Shown here: one piece after another, positions 42,347 through 52,800 of the stretch
Layout of the letters: every line of letters starts with the position of its first letter
Position numbering within the stretch: position 1 is the stretch's first letter
Position numbers and translations under genes: made by a program
The notes under the pieces: model-generated
Told to the model about the DNA's origin: nothing
Seen by the model: only the letters and a program-made list of their open reading frames with translations
Databases searched by the model: none
NCBI GenBank assembly: GCA_038093515.1
Contig: JBBPSI010000091.1
Coordinates: 1 to 64,000, forward strand
Reading direction: 5' to 3'
Source: Butyriboletus loyo
Taxonomy: Eukaryota > Basidiomycota > Agaricomycetes > Boletales > Boletaceae
DNA length: 64,000 nt

Positions 42347-44658
42347 TGCTGCTTGATCTTTGTTGCCAAATCTCGATATGCTTTCCAGTTTGTTTGTTTT
42401 TTCATTCCAAAATTGCCAGTGTTTTTACGATGTCGTGTCAATCATCTTACCGTATATCATACTCCCTCCCAAATGCTACAATCCCACGTCACATGTTGCC
42501 TACTTGAACTTGGAGAGAACAGTCGGTCGAACATGCGCCTGGCTTTCCCTTGATCAATTCAAGTTGATCAAGCATGAATTCGCTTGTGATTTTCACCAAG
42601 AACGCTTCCTCTGATTATGGGTGGCTAGGAAAGAACAACGATGAGCTGTTCGGAGTCGATCGTTATGATAGAGCCACTCTAGCTCACGCTTTGTTTCAGG
42701 TCATGGCATACCTGGCGGCTTACTCTTCAAATGGCCCTTGGACGAGTGATTTTTTCTTTTCGAATTGAAGTCTACAGCACAGCCTATGAGCACGACCAAA
42801 ATCAGCGAGACCTCGCGATGAACACTGCACGAGACGAGGGATCTGCCATGACGATGACCTCGACGTCGTATTCCGTCCGATGAATAGGGGTCACGTGGCA
42901 GTCCCCGACTCGGGAAGTGCCGAGAATGACTCTACCACCATCTCGATTTATCAATGAGACTTCAGAAACGACACGTTCCGCAACTTTACCTATACGATAA
43001 TCGACAGCAGGCACAGATTCACCTTGGTTCTGTCCATCCGGCTCGAAATAAGGCGATCCGCGCCAGCTAGAGGTTCGCGAGAAACCCTGCATGATCGGAC
43101 CCTCCCACACGTGTATCGTGGAGAGCCACGTCGAGCGCTTCGATCTCCTCGGCCGGTAATCATCGCAGTACAGTCCCACCCTTGACCACATCAAGGCCCT
43201 GGGGGTGTGGGACAGGGAGGGCAAAGACTGCGTCGTCACATTCGCTTAGGGTGCATTTAGTGCAGGCGTGTGCTCGGCGCACAGATCGGTGCGTTCATGT
43301 AGTAGGAGTGTTTTCCCCCGAGCACGCGAAATCTCTACTTGGTTCAACAGATCCTCCATCCTTCCATCCAAGGACCAAAGGCGTTGGGAGATATGCAGCT
43401 CACTTCGGCGCGAGTGGACCAGGGGAAACTGGTTGACTTCACCCTGCCTGATGTCGCTTGACGAAACTCGTGCAGCCATACTCCGAGTCTCTGCGTGCCA
43501 TCATCAAAGTCATAAAACCCTTTTTCGGGCTCCCCCGACGAACACGAGGTGTACGCGCTGTTGGGATTCGTAGAGGTGGATCATCCATGACCCGTTCGGA
43601 ATGCGTATTTCTTCGACTTGATCGTTATGGTGGGTCGTTGGCCGGGTTGCGGTGTCACTCTTGGTGGTGGTCATTCCCCCACCGGACATCAAATAAAGTG
43701 ACCCCGAAGCGTCTGTTCGCGTCGTCTTGGCGCAGTCGGTTGATAGTAACAACAGCCGGATGACGGACCTACACCTCTGTGCGCCCGTCACTCCCAAAAG
43801 ACACGTCCGTCGTCGCCAAAATCGTCGATTAGCCCGGCGTCACGCTTCCCAAACCCGAACGGAGTTCGAGTCTCTGTTGCTGTGGATCCTTTGAGCTGCG
43901 GCAGATAGTGATCATATATATTCTGGCCGGACACGACGCTCCCCCTTTAAGCTTCAACTTCAGGCCCGGCGAGTTGTCGATCCTCGATGGGGCGTGCGTG
44001 GGATGGGATGGGTTGGGGTTGGGATTGTGACATTCGTGTCCGAGTCGCTGTGTATATGCCCTTGAGGCTATCCAGCGTGTTTTTAATGGTGAGATGATCA
44101 AGCGTGCATGGGTGGATCGAGACATCTTGGTTGAATCTATCAGGTCGGACTCGCTCGTATGAGCCGCTAGAGACACGACGCACCAGACTTGTCCATCGTT
44201 CCGTTAATCAAGGCGTCGGGAGGTGATGCCAATTCTGACGCTGATTCAAGTACGGCTCTCTGGGACGTTTCAGTCTCTATTCGAGGAAGAGCAGAAGAAG
44301 AATACTTGCAAGTCTCAGGTCCCATCAAACCCCTCACGGGATCAAAGTGCGATGATCGTACTGACAACGATAGCTGTGTTACATAGCGTATGAAAGACGG
44401 TCTACGTCGTACTCGTATGGCATGTTGTTTGGTGGCCGTATTATCTAGGATACATAGCAATATGATCTGATAAGACGCGAAAGGAAAACGGTGCAGAATT
44501 ATCGATACAAAGAGATAGAGATGGAAATACCGGATCGGTAACATGAAGCAAACGAGGGGGAATAGGATGAAAGGAAGAATATCGAGTATGCAAAGTGGCA
44601 ACGTCCAGAATTAAATAGATGCAGATGCAAGGGAGAAAGAGAATCGGTGCATGACAGC
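42347..44658. other. Intergenic region with decayed frames
   Basis: Two things stand out. A 145-codon minus-strand frame (43239-42802; WLSTIHVWEGPIMQGFS, VSEVSLINRDGGRVILGTS) looks protein-like but has no recognised family and no partners. On the plus strand, about 43455-43745 resembles the relic at about 2155-2400 (shared gacgaaactcg, ttcggaatgcg, ttcttcgacttgat), again frameshifted. Confidence 0.4.
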
Positions 44659-45726
44659 TCAAGCATCAAACGCGTAGAACTCCTTGTGGGCATCCAGCAC
44701 AGACTGGTCCCAACCCTCGATCCCGGCTTCGACCATCCATTCGGGGCACAAACATCCTCCCCGGTCGGTCTGCATGTCGAGACTAGCCGGAGCCGAAGAG
44801 GGGACATGCTTCATCCCAGTCATGTCGAACATACTGTAGCCCATCTCGTACCTACCCGTCCATTCGGAATGGAACGAAGGGGTAGCCAAGTCCATTTCGT
44901 CTTCGGGCACAACCAGCGTTGCATTGCTGGAAATGGAAAAGTCGTTTCCGGACACGTCCGAGTAATTCGCGTCCATACATTGTCCATATGCGTCCTCGTC
45001 TCCCTGCCAAAGAAAGGGGGAAATTTCTGTTGTTGAGTTGAAAGAAGGGGACGTATACTCAGCGCCAATGCTGGAAGGGTTGGCCATGCAGGGCACGAGA
45101 GACGTTTTGTGACATGAAATGGAGACAGGGCTGCGAGGACGTCGAGAAACTTTTCCGTCCCGCTTTTGCCGAGGCTTGCGCGGTTTGCAAGGAGAAGCGG
45201 AAGCAGCCTTTGAGGGCCGACTGCGGTTCGGTGGTGGTATGTACCCGTGGACTTTCTTCCGGTGCTTCGTCAAGGCCGCAGGGTCGTTCGTTTTGTACTC
45301 GCATCGTTCTTCATGGGATGGCGACTCGGGAGAACCGACAACGCTGACCATATGAGGGCACTGGTAAGTCTTCTCGCCGGTGCTGAAGGAGAACAAAATG
45401 AGCATCCCGATGTTGGGCAAATATGAATATGTTGTGAAAACTTACTGGATCGCGAAGTGGATCGCGAGATTCTTCTTTTGAAGAGTGAAAAAGTCACATT
45501 GCGAGCAATAGTATACGCTATCGGATAGTCGTCAAGTTCGACGGCAGTCATGTCACCAAGATACCCACACACACCTGTCCGGGTCTTCGTGAGTGGCCGT
45601 GTGCTTTTTCAGCTGATAAGGTTTCGAGAAGACCTTGTTACAGGTGGCAAACGTGCAGGAGAAAGTCTGGGAGAAATTGGTCAGTTGCAAGTTCGACGAA
45701 GTGGCCTGGCAACGTACCACGCTCAT
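44659..45726 (-). CDS. C2H2 zinc-finger protein 4
   Basis: Minus strand; exons 45726-45718 (9 bp), 45666-45575 (92 bp), 45517-45446 (72 bp) and 45382-44659 give 298 residues. Finger 1: TFSCTFATCNKVFSKPYQLK with His-x3-His. Finger 2: YYCSQCDFFTLQKKNLAIHF, then the classic HTGEK linker and an atypical third finger with an 18-residue Cys-Cys loop before CEYKTNDPAALTKHRKKVH. A basic, Pro-rich stretch (KPRKPRQKRDGKVSRRPR) may target it to the nucleus. The C-terminus has the family signature GCLCPEWMVEAGIEGWDQS. A possible intron inside the last exon (about 45003-45057) was rejected because it would shift the frame away from this signature. This is the best-preserved member and the reference for judging gene 1 a pseudogene. 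Confidence 0.87.
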
Positions 45727-45800
45727 GATTGATGGATGATACTAACGTACGTCACGAAGTGTGAACAAGGTATTGGCGGAGAGGTGTCAGATATATCAAG

Positions 45801-45818
45801 GAGAATGACCAGATTCTC
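45801..45818 (-). promoter_or_regulatory. Inverted repeat GAGAAT-N6-ATTCTC, zinc-finger gene 4
   Basis: Read towards the gene the spacer is CTGGTC, identical to gene 1; 74 bp before the ATG. Confidence 0.6.
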
Positions 45819-45866
45819 GCAGATGATGGAAGGTGTTGAGTGAAGGGATCATCCCAACTGATCGCG

Positions 45867-45872
45867 TTTATA
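45867..45872 (-). promoter_or_regulatory. TATA box of zinc-finger gene 4
   Basis: TATAAA on the minus strand, about 50 bp upstream of the inverted repeat. Confidence 0.5.
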
Positions 45873-46275
45873 TCTCTCGTGTCCCCGATTGTTCGATGGT
45901 GTGGACATCTTGTGGACGTGGCTTTGACTTTCCGGGTCTTTGTCCAGTTCAACGTCAGGTCAAAGCGGGGGGCACGTACTTTGCGGGATTGGCAGAGACG
46001 TTCCAAGCGTTACAAAAGGCATCACTGTGGACTTTCATTTTATGTCTTTTTCGTACGTCAACAAAGTAAGCCTCTTGGATACGACGGCTGGTCTTCCTGG
46101 GTCATAGTGTATGCACTGTATTCAGGGTGCTTGATTGGTGTCATTTTCTGAAAAGAAGAAAATACGCACCTTTGTGAGGGCAACGGTTGGTTACTTTTCT
46201 GAAAGCTGGAAACATCCGAACGGAGACAATCGCGGTCAAAGCGTCGAATTGCTGTGTTGATCGCGGATTCCCACG

Positions 46276-47341
46276 GTGACTGATGTTGAGCTTCTCAAAT
46301 TCAATGTCACCACGAATATGCATACAATCTTCTCCTCTCAGAAACTGTGTCGAGAATTTTTTGAAGCGGTTCTCCATGGATCACATCTGCCACTGACCAA
46401 GATAGACCGACAGTCTCTTCGAGCAGAGGGGCCACTGCGGGATGAAGTACGTCGCCTCCACTGAACAGAATGGTGAACATACATCAGTGAGTGGCAGCAC
46501 GTGGACCACATAAACATCCAAGGCTTGATCACTAACTCCTCGAATGAATACTGGTTTGATATCCACCATTGGCGAAGACAACATCCACAACATAGGTAAA
46601 CGAATACAGTGACCTTTCTAACATCCTACAACTGCAACGATCACAACACGATGAGTCAAATTGATTTTTTTCTAGCAACTTTACATTGGCGCACTCATAG
46701 ACCACTGGCGGCAGATGAGTACCTGGCACCTCCGAGCTGGGACAATGTGTCACCAGACTTAGAACAACGACACTCCGAATACATTACCTTTCTTGTCGTT
46801 CCCCTGACTGAACGGGAGATTCGGTGGACTCGGGTCCTATGGCCAGAGTGTGATGATCAGGCATCCCTCTCGATATCCTGGGTCGTCAATGCCCCAAAGA
46901 TGAATCATTTCCAGGTAGAATCAGTTATGCAGAGCGGAAGTTGATGTCAGCGTCAACCTCGGGCTCCCCATGATGCTGATGTGAATGACCCTTCCCTTCT
47001 CCAAGATGTCTCTGCTTTTTCTCTAGTTCCATGCCCAATCTGACTTGGGACGTTCCCCATTTTCACACTCGGGAGGCATGTCCGAATCTGGGGGATGATA
47101 TCACATCGGACCTCTGCATCCAGACGCGATCGACTTTCATTGGAGGAGGAGAACCTCGTGGCGATCGTATGGTCTCTTTGATCTCGTCCAGATAATCATG
47201 CTGACATACGTGGATGACAAAATCTTGATCGGCCCGAGGGAAAGCACGGTGGCGAGCTTGACCTATGAATGGAAAATCGTCAACCTTGGAGGTGTTGCCC
47301 ACCAGTTAGTGCCCTTCGTGATCGCGAGGGGACCCCTGGAA
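46276..47341 (+). pseudogene. Possible degenerate gene of unknown function
   Basis: Several protein-like frames follow each other on the plus strand: DVELLKFNVTTNMHTIFSSQ (46276 on), then after a splice-like gtacgtc/atcag pair EWQHVDHINIQGLITNSSNE (about 46486), then SEYITFLVVPLTEREIRWTR (about 46775), and finally LTYVDDKILIGPRES and VNLGGVAHQLVPF up to TGA at about 47339. Joining all of them needs at least one frameshift, and I do not recognise the protein. It may be a decayed gene or one with introns I misplaced. Confidence 0.3.
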
Positions 47342-49822
47342 TGAAAACTGGTTCAGGGATAGGACATCTTCTGGGTCGCTTACTGCAGTGCTACAGGTGA
47401 GGACCCGGTGAGGATCCTGAACATGACTACGTCAAGCCGTAGATTGTGGTCTCAAGCGATCGTATCCATGCAAACGAGGAACACGGATGCGATAGCGCTG
47501 GTCTAATGCCTTCCTAGGGTCGACTTTCCTTGAATCAATCAGAGGGCATCGCTGTTTGATGACATTCGAGGCCATTGATATTCGGGACAACGTTCGTTAC
47601 GGTACGGTATATTTATCGTGCCATACAACTTACTAGCGGACCGATCGTGATCAGTGAGGGATCTCGGCTGCGCACCACCGGAGGCCGCCGGTGAGGGGAT
47701 GAGGTATCTGTTTATAATACAATGAGCTATGTAATCAATTGCCCTAAGATCCGAGCCTTGCAATGCCTTGGCATCGTGACCTCTTTTTGAATCTTGTTTG
47801 GGGTAGACTACCCTACGAAAGCGCTAGCTCAGGCAGGGACCACTCAGCACTGGCCACCTCCAACTGCAGGGCCATGACCTTACGCCTTACTGCATCACAC
47901 ACGTACATCATGTGCTTGCTGGGCTCAAACGTACGTACGAGCAAGCGCCATGATAGAAAGATAAGAGGCACATGTACACAGGACCCCGATAGATATGGTG
48001 TGGGCAGCGGTGTGTCCTCTGCCACATCCGCGTAAACGGATCCATTCCAGTTCGATGGCGAATCTACTGATCCCGCTAACCAGCGTATAGAGGCTAGTCA
48101 GGGAGTTTTACAGCATGATGTGTCCAGAAGTGTAATGGACTCGGCAAGTATAGGAATGAGAAGGATCGCTGAGACTGGTACGAGGATATTCTTGATCAGA
48201 TGGGACGCCGTGCGCCGCATAGCTTTTCCCAGACAGGCCCAACGCCAGGGCTGGTGGCCGCATCGCGAGAGATTCGGGGTTGCAAGTATCAACGTGATGT
48301 GGCTTGAACCACCAAGACATTGATATGAAAGGATGTATTGCACGTCGTAGCGCAAGAATGGTTTAGTCAAATGCCAAGTGGTCCATACATAATCAGATCC
48401 GACGAGACCGAATTTCCTGTACGACGTTCGTTAGCAGTGTGGCGCTATCTCAGCACACAAGTTAGCATCCTGCCACGCACACTAGCTGCATCACCGAGCT
48501 TTATGTGGAATAGGGGACTGCCGGAAGGACTCTTGAGCCCACGAGCGAACGCCAACAACGCAACTCCGGGATTTGACGAAAGCCTATCGACGCATTGTCA
48601 CCAACGCCGATGCTCGTTTCTACTGGACTCCTGCCGCACCGACTTCCGAAATGAGGTCGGATGCTGCTGGGAGACCGATGCCGACGGAGATATATAGGTC
48701 CAGGGATAAGACACATTTGGTCACTGAGAGGTCACGGCCGTCGGAGAGTGCATGCATGCACACTACAAGATTGTACGTGGCGTGCGGCGCTGTCAGATTG
48801 AAGAAACAAATGCCGATGAGTCGCACGCCATTTCCGCGGGGTATTTGACTCAAGAGTGCAAAACGTTCATGCCCTCCCCGACAGGGACAAGACGTTGGGC
48901 GCAAGCCCGACTGGAAGAGGAACAGACCTTCTGGTTGCGAGCGGATCGAGATGGATTTTTGGTTCCGAACATACAGGTTTTTCGGCTCGAAATGCTGGTC
49001 AGATTATATGCTGTTGTCTGGCTGTTCAGTGGACTCGGCTCGAAATAAGACCACAGGAATCGACATGAAATCTCGCATTCAGACGGACAGCGAGAATGGG
49101 GTGGTGGTGATTAATATCACTACGTGGACACTCGGAAGAGAAACCGGCCTGAACACAGGTGTCATGGTGGCGCCGGTGTTGGCAGCCGTGCTGGATGTAG
49201 CCGCACGTCACTGTAGTGTTTGAGAGTGAATCGATCGCTGGCAACGACGAAATGCTTGCTGACGACGACGCCTCGCAGACTCGTCGCTCGAAGATGCCGT
49301 AGGTCAGATGCAAAAGGGGAAAGTCGGGGTTTGTCCACCACCACCATGGCCGGTGCCGGTGAGATGTGGGCAGTGCCAGCATCCCCACTATGTCGCCTCG
49401 GACACAGTTTATAGTCTTGGCCACTACAGTGGAACGCATGCCCGTCATGGCGCACGGCGTATCCAGCGTGATGTCCACATGTAGCATAGGTACCAAGTGA
49501 GATCATTCTTGCAGGGCGAGGGCGGATTCTCAGGCATCTGGCCGCAATAGTGAACCATCAAGACGGTGCTGCGAAATAAATTTGGGCAAGTTCTGGTTCG
49601 AATCAACCAGCCAGCTGAGTAACACTTGAGCGGGTCTCACCAAGTGGCAGTGGGAGTGAGAGTGAGAGCGAGCGAAGAACCGCGTAGCTAGCTCGGACTC
49701 GGAGCTCGCCAGTGCCCTTTCATTCTTCCCCGGCGACATAATTCAAGTTGAAAAAAGTCAGCTCCAACGCCGTTTCTTCTTCTTCTTCTCTCCCACCACC
49801 ATCGAGCGTGCAGGTCTACTAG
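47342..49822. other. Intergenic region, no gene identified
   Basis: About 2.5 kb with only short frames on both strands. The last 200 bp, with a ttcttcttcttct run at about 49776-49789, is the likely promoter and leader of the RING gene. Confidence 0.4.
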
Positions 49823-52800
49823 ATGTCGTCCTCGAGCTACCATCCGCCGCCTCATCTGCACCGTGTCAATCTGCACTCGCATGGAAAGCGCCCGTTCGAG
49901 GAGTGTGGCGGGTATGATTCAGATCCTGACAACTCCATGCCCATCCAGCCCACCACCAGTGGCACCTCGTCCTCGTCGAATAATAATTGCTTCTCCACCA
50001 CAACTTCACCGACCGGTCCACACAATCCAGAGACAAGAAACAAGAGAGCTCGGAGTACAAGCTCTACCAGCACAGATGACTCTTCCTCCAATCCATCGTC
50101 GAGTGGTTACAACACCGCACAGTCCAGCTCACGCAGCGATATCTCTTCCGATGGCCCGTCTGCGTTGCCAACGAGGGCGGTAGATTGCCCAATCCCTGTG
50201 GCCTCACCGCCTCCCTTTGCTACCACCCAGGATGTCCACATGTCTGATTTGCATCTTCCAATCCCACCTACCCAACCTCAGCGCACCGATATCCCCCCTC
50301 CTCCGACCCCAGATGATACCCTTCGTACTTCTCTACAACGTTTCGCAGAGTTTGACCGCCAAATGGCGGCTCTCCGGACTTCCTTCGCAGCCACACGTTC
50401 CCAACCACTGCCACCTTTGGGTCCTTCCGTTAACGGAGATCCAGCCCTTGCAGATGGCCATTGGCATCCTAATTCATCAAATTTTCTTTTTAATGGCAGT
50501 TCTGGCCAATCTCCTTCCACTACCACAGACCCTGTCCCATCCACTGTGACTGCTGCGACGAGCGAAACCCTCAATTCATTATCCACATTTGCATCTTCCG
50601 ACGGTTAGCATGTCACACATCTAGACCAGCCGGAACTAATTAACACTCCTCCATTGTTCCATCGTTTTCAGATAGTGCTAATGTGACAGTAGCAACTTCG
50701 ACTGCATCCGATAGTATCCCCTCTGCATCGTTCTCTCCCATTTATAGTAATGTCCCTCGATATCCACCCTATCCGTCTTATCGCCACTCAGTTGGTGGTT
50801 CTTCGTCGCTTGCCGCGCACGAGCGCGTGGGAGATGCGAGCTCTTCCAGTTCTACGCCTGCTTTCATGCGACCCTCGTCCAACGAAAGTACCACACGAGT
50901 GGGCGTCAGATCGTCAATCTCTGTCGAGTCGTCTGCACCCTTTTCCGCTTCGCACATAAGACCCGTACGCAGGAGCTTATCCCCGCTTGTGTTTGCCCCC
51001 GATCCGTCTTCGTCGTCAACACCATCTATCGTCACTGATGATATCTTGCTCAGGTATCGCACATCATATAGCGATAGGGATCTGGTTAATGGCCGATCAC
51101 ACAGAAGGGGCGTCGATAGCCCAGTCCCGAATCAGGATCGTGAGGTCTCATCGTCCCGCCAGGAAGATCAATTGGGCGAGCAACCACGTAACGTATTCGT
51201 TTCATGGCGCTCGGATATTTCCTTACCATTTAGTAGCAGGACTGTCGTCACAAACTCGGCTTGGTGACCGTGTTAGAGTCATAAGGGAACACTCCGTAGA
51301 GCGGGAATCTGTTCCCTCTGTATTCGATGTCTTCAACATTGGTGAATCTTCCCAGGACCGAAACAGGTCATCACCCGTTCGAGAACCTGCTGTATCCCGA
51401 TATACCTCTATCGCAGGTGCGTACATCGCAATTGAAAGTCTGCTTGCAATTCGAGTAACGCTTCTGGCACAGAACCCGTGCCCTCACATGCACCTGAAAG
51501 CCACAACGACAGGTCAAGTGGCCCTGCTCCCATCTCGACCGCGACGAACCCCAACCAAGCCCCTTCAGATGACTTCCACACTCGCCTCCACTCCTCGTGG
51601 ACATCCATTCCATCTTCCAACTCCCTCATGTCCGAAAGTGCATCTGAGCGACGACACACCCTTGCTCTGGAGCGATTCCGCGCACGGCTGCGCCGATCAA
51701 GTTTCGATGCGGACGACGAGTCGGATAGTCGATGGTCAGGCAGCTCGCGAGGCGAGCGTGAGCGTGAGAGTGGTCGTGATCCAGGTGCCGCATCGCCGGT
51801 ACCGCCGAGTCCGAGTGTGGAGAGTCTGTCAGGGACTGGAACAAGCTCGCATTTCCCCTCGTTTGGCGCTACGCGTGCGCCGCTGTCGTCGGCGAATAGG
51901 GTAGAGCCGGTGACGTCGACCTCGCTCCAACGTTCTTTCTCGGAGTTGTTTGCGGAGACGCAGAGGATCTTGAGGGAGGAAGGGGCTGAAGCTTTCCTGC
52001 TCGACTGGGATGCACCGAGGGTAGTGGAACGAGAAAGACAGCAGCGAGAACGAGAGCGGGAAAGGCAACTAGATCGGGAACTACAGCGAGAAAGAGTATG
52101 GGAATGGGAAAGGGAGCGGGAGCGTCAGAGAGAACGGTTGAGTCAGGATGTCCAAAGCAGGAGCTTCACGTCTGGGTTGAGCCTAGCCTCAACGAGCTCG
52201 GCAAGAGAGGAACCCTCCTACCCTCCTGCGTCCGCTTCGTCGGGGCCACCTCGACCGGCTTTGGGTCAACTTGGGGCTGGGTCAACCACTACGACCCCGA
52301 ATGTGATCGCAACGACCACGACGACGAACATCGGCCAACAGTATTCGTACACCAACCTGAATCTATCGTCTTTCCAGTCTGGACTATTCAGGGACTCGTT
52401 GAGGAGGAGTGCAGAAGTAGACCAAGCTGCTTTCTCCTCGACTGGACCTATGATTCCCTCTACGACCCCTGGTGGGTCTCGCGCTGCTTCACGACTTGGT
52501 TTGGAGGACAGTGGAAGCGACATGGATTTGGATGACTTGGTGCGCACGGTACGTAACGTATCGACGGTGGTGACGCTGCTCCAATGCTGAATTATTCTCG
52601 CTTAGCGTCCGCCTTCCCCAGAATGGTCTCGGCCGCATCCCTACGCTGGGTAAGATGATTGCAGTGTGGCAGTACTACAGCATGCTGACCTCGCACGTTT
52701 CTTCCAGTCGTACCCCTCCTCCCAACTATTCTCCACCGCCTCGCAACTTTAGTCTTCGACCCGGTTTGTCCGTTCTGCGTAGGGGGAGTATTATCAGCTA

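Noticed and set aside
42802..43239. 145-codon minus-strand frame as a gene
   Set aside because: Some protein-like segments, but no family, no splice partners and no second copy, so kept only as a note in the intergenic entry.
45003..45057. Possible intron in the last exon of zinc-finger gene 4 (gtatac...ttggcag)
   Set aside because: Its 55 bp would shift the frame and destroy the C-terminal signature shared with genes 1 and 2.
49590..49625. ggttcgaatc, a tRNA T-arm-like string
   Set aside because: No matching acceptor, D or anticodon stems around it.
51142..51267. Reading straight through 51188-51267 in the RING gene
   Set aside because: This frame stops at 51267; splicing out 51188-51239 (gtaacg...gcag) restores a continuous frame into the next exon.
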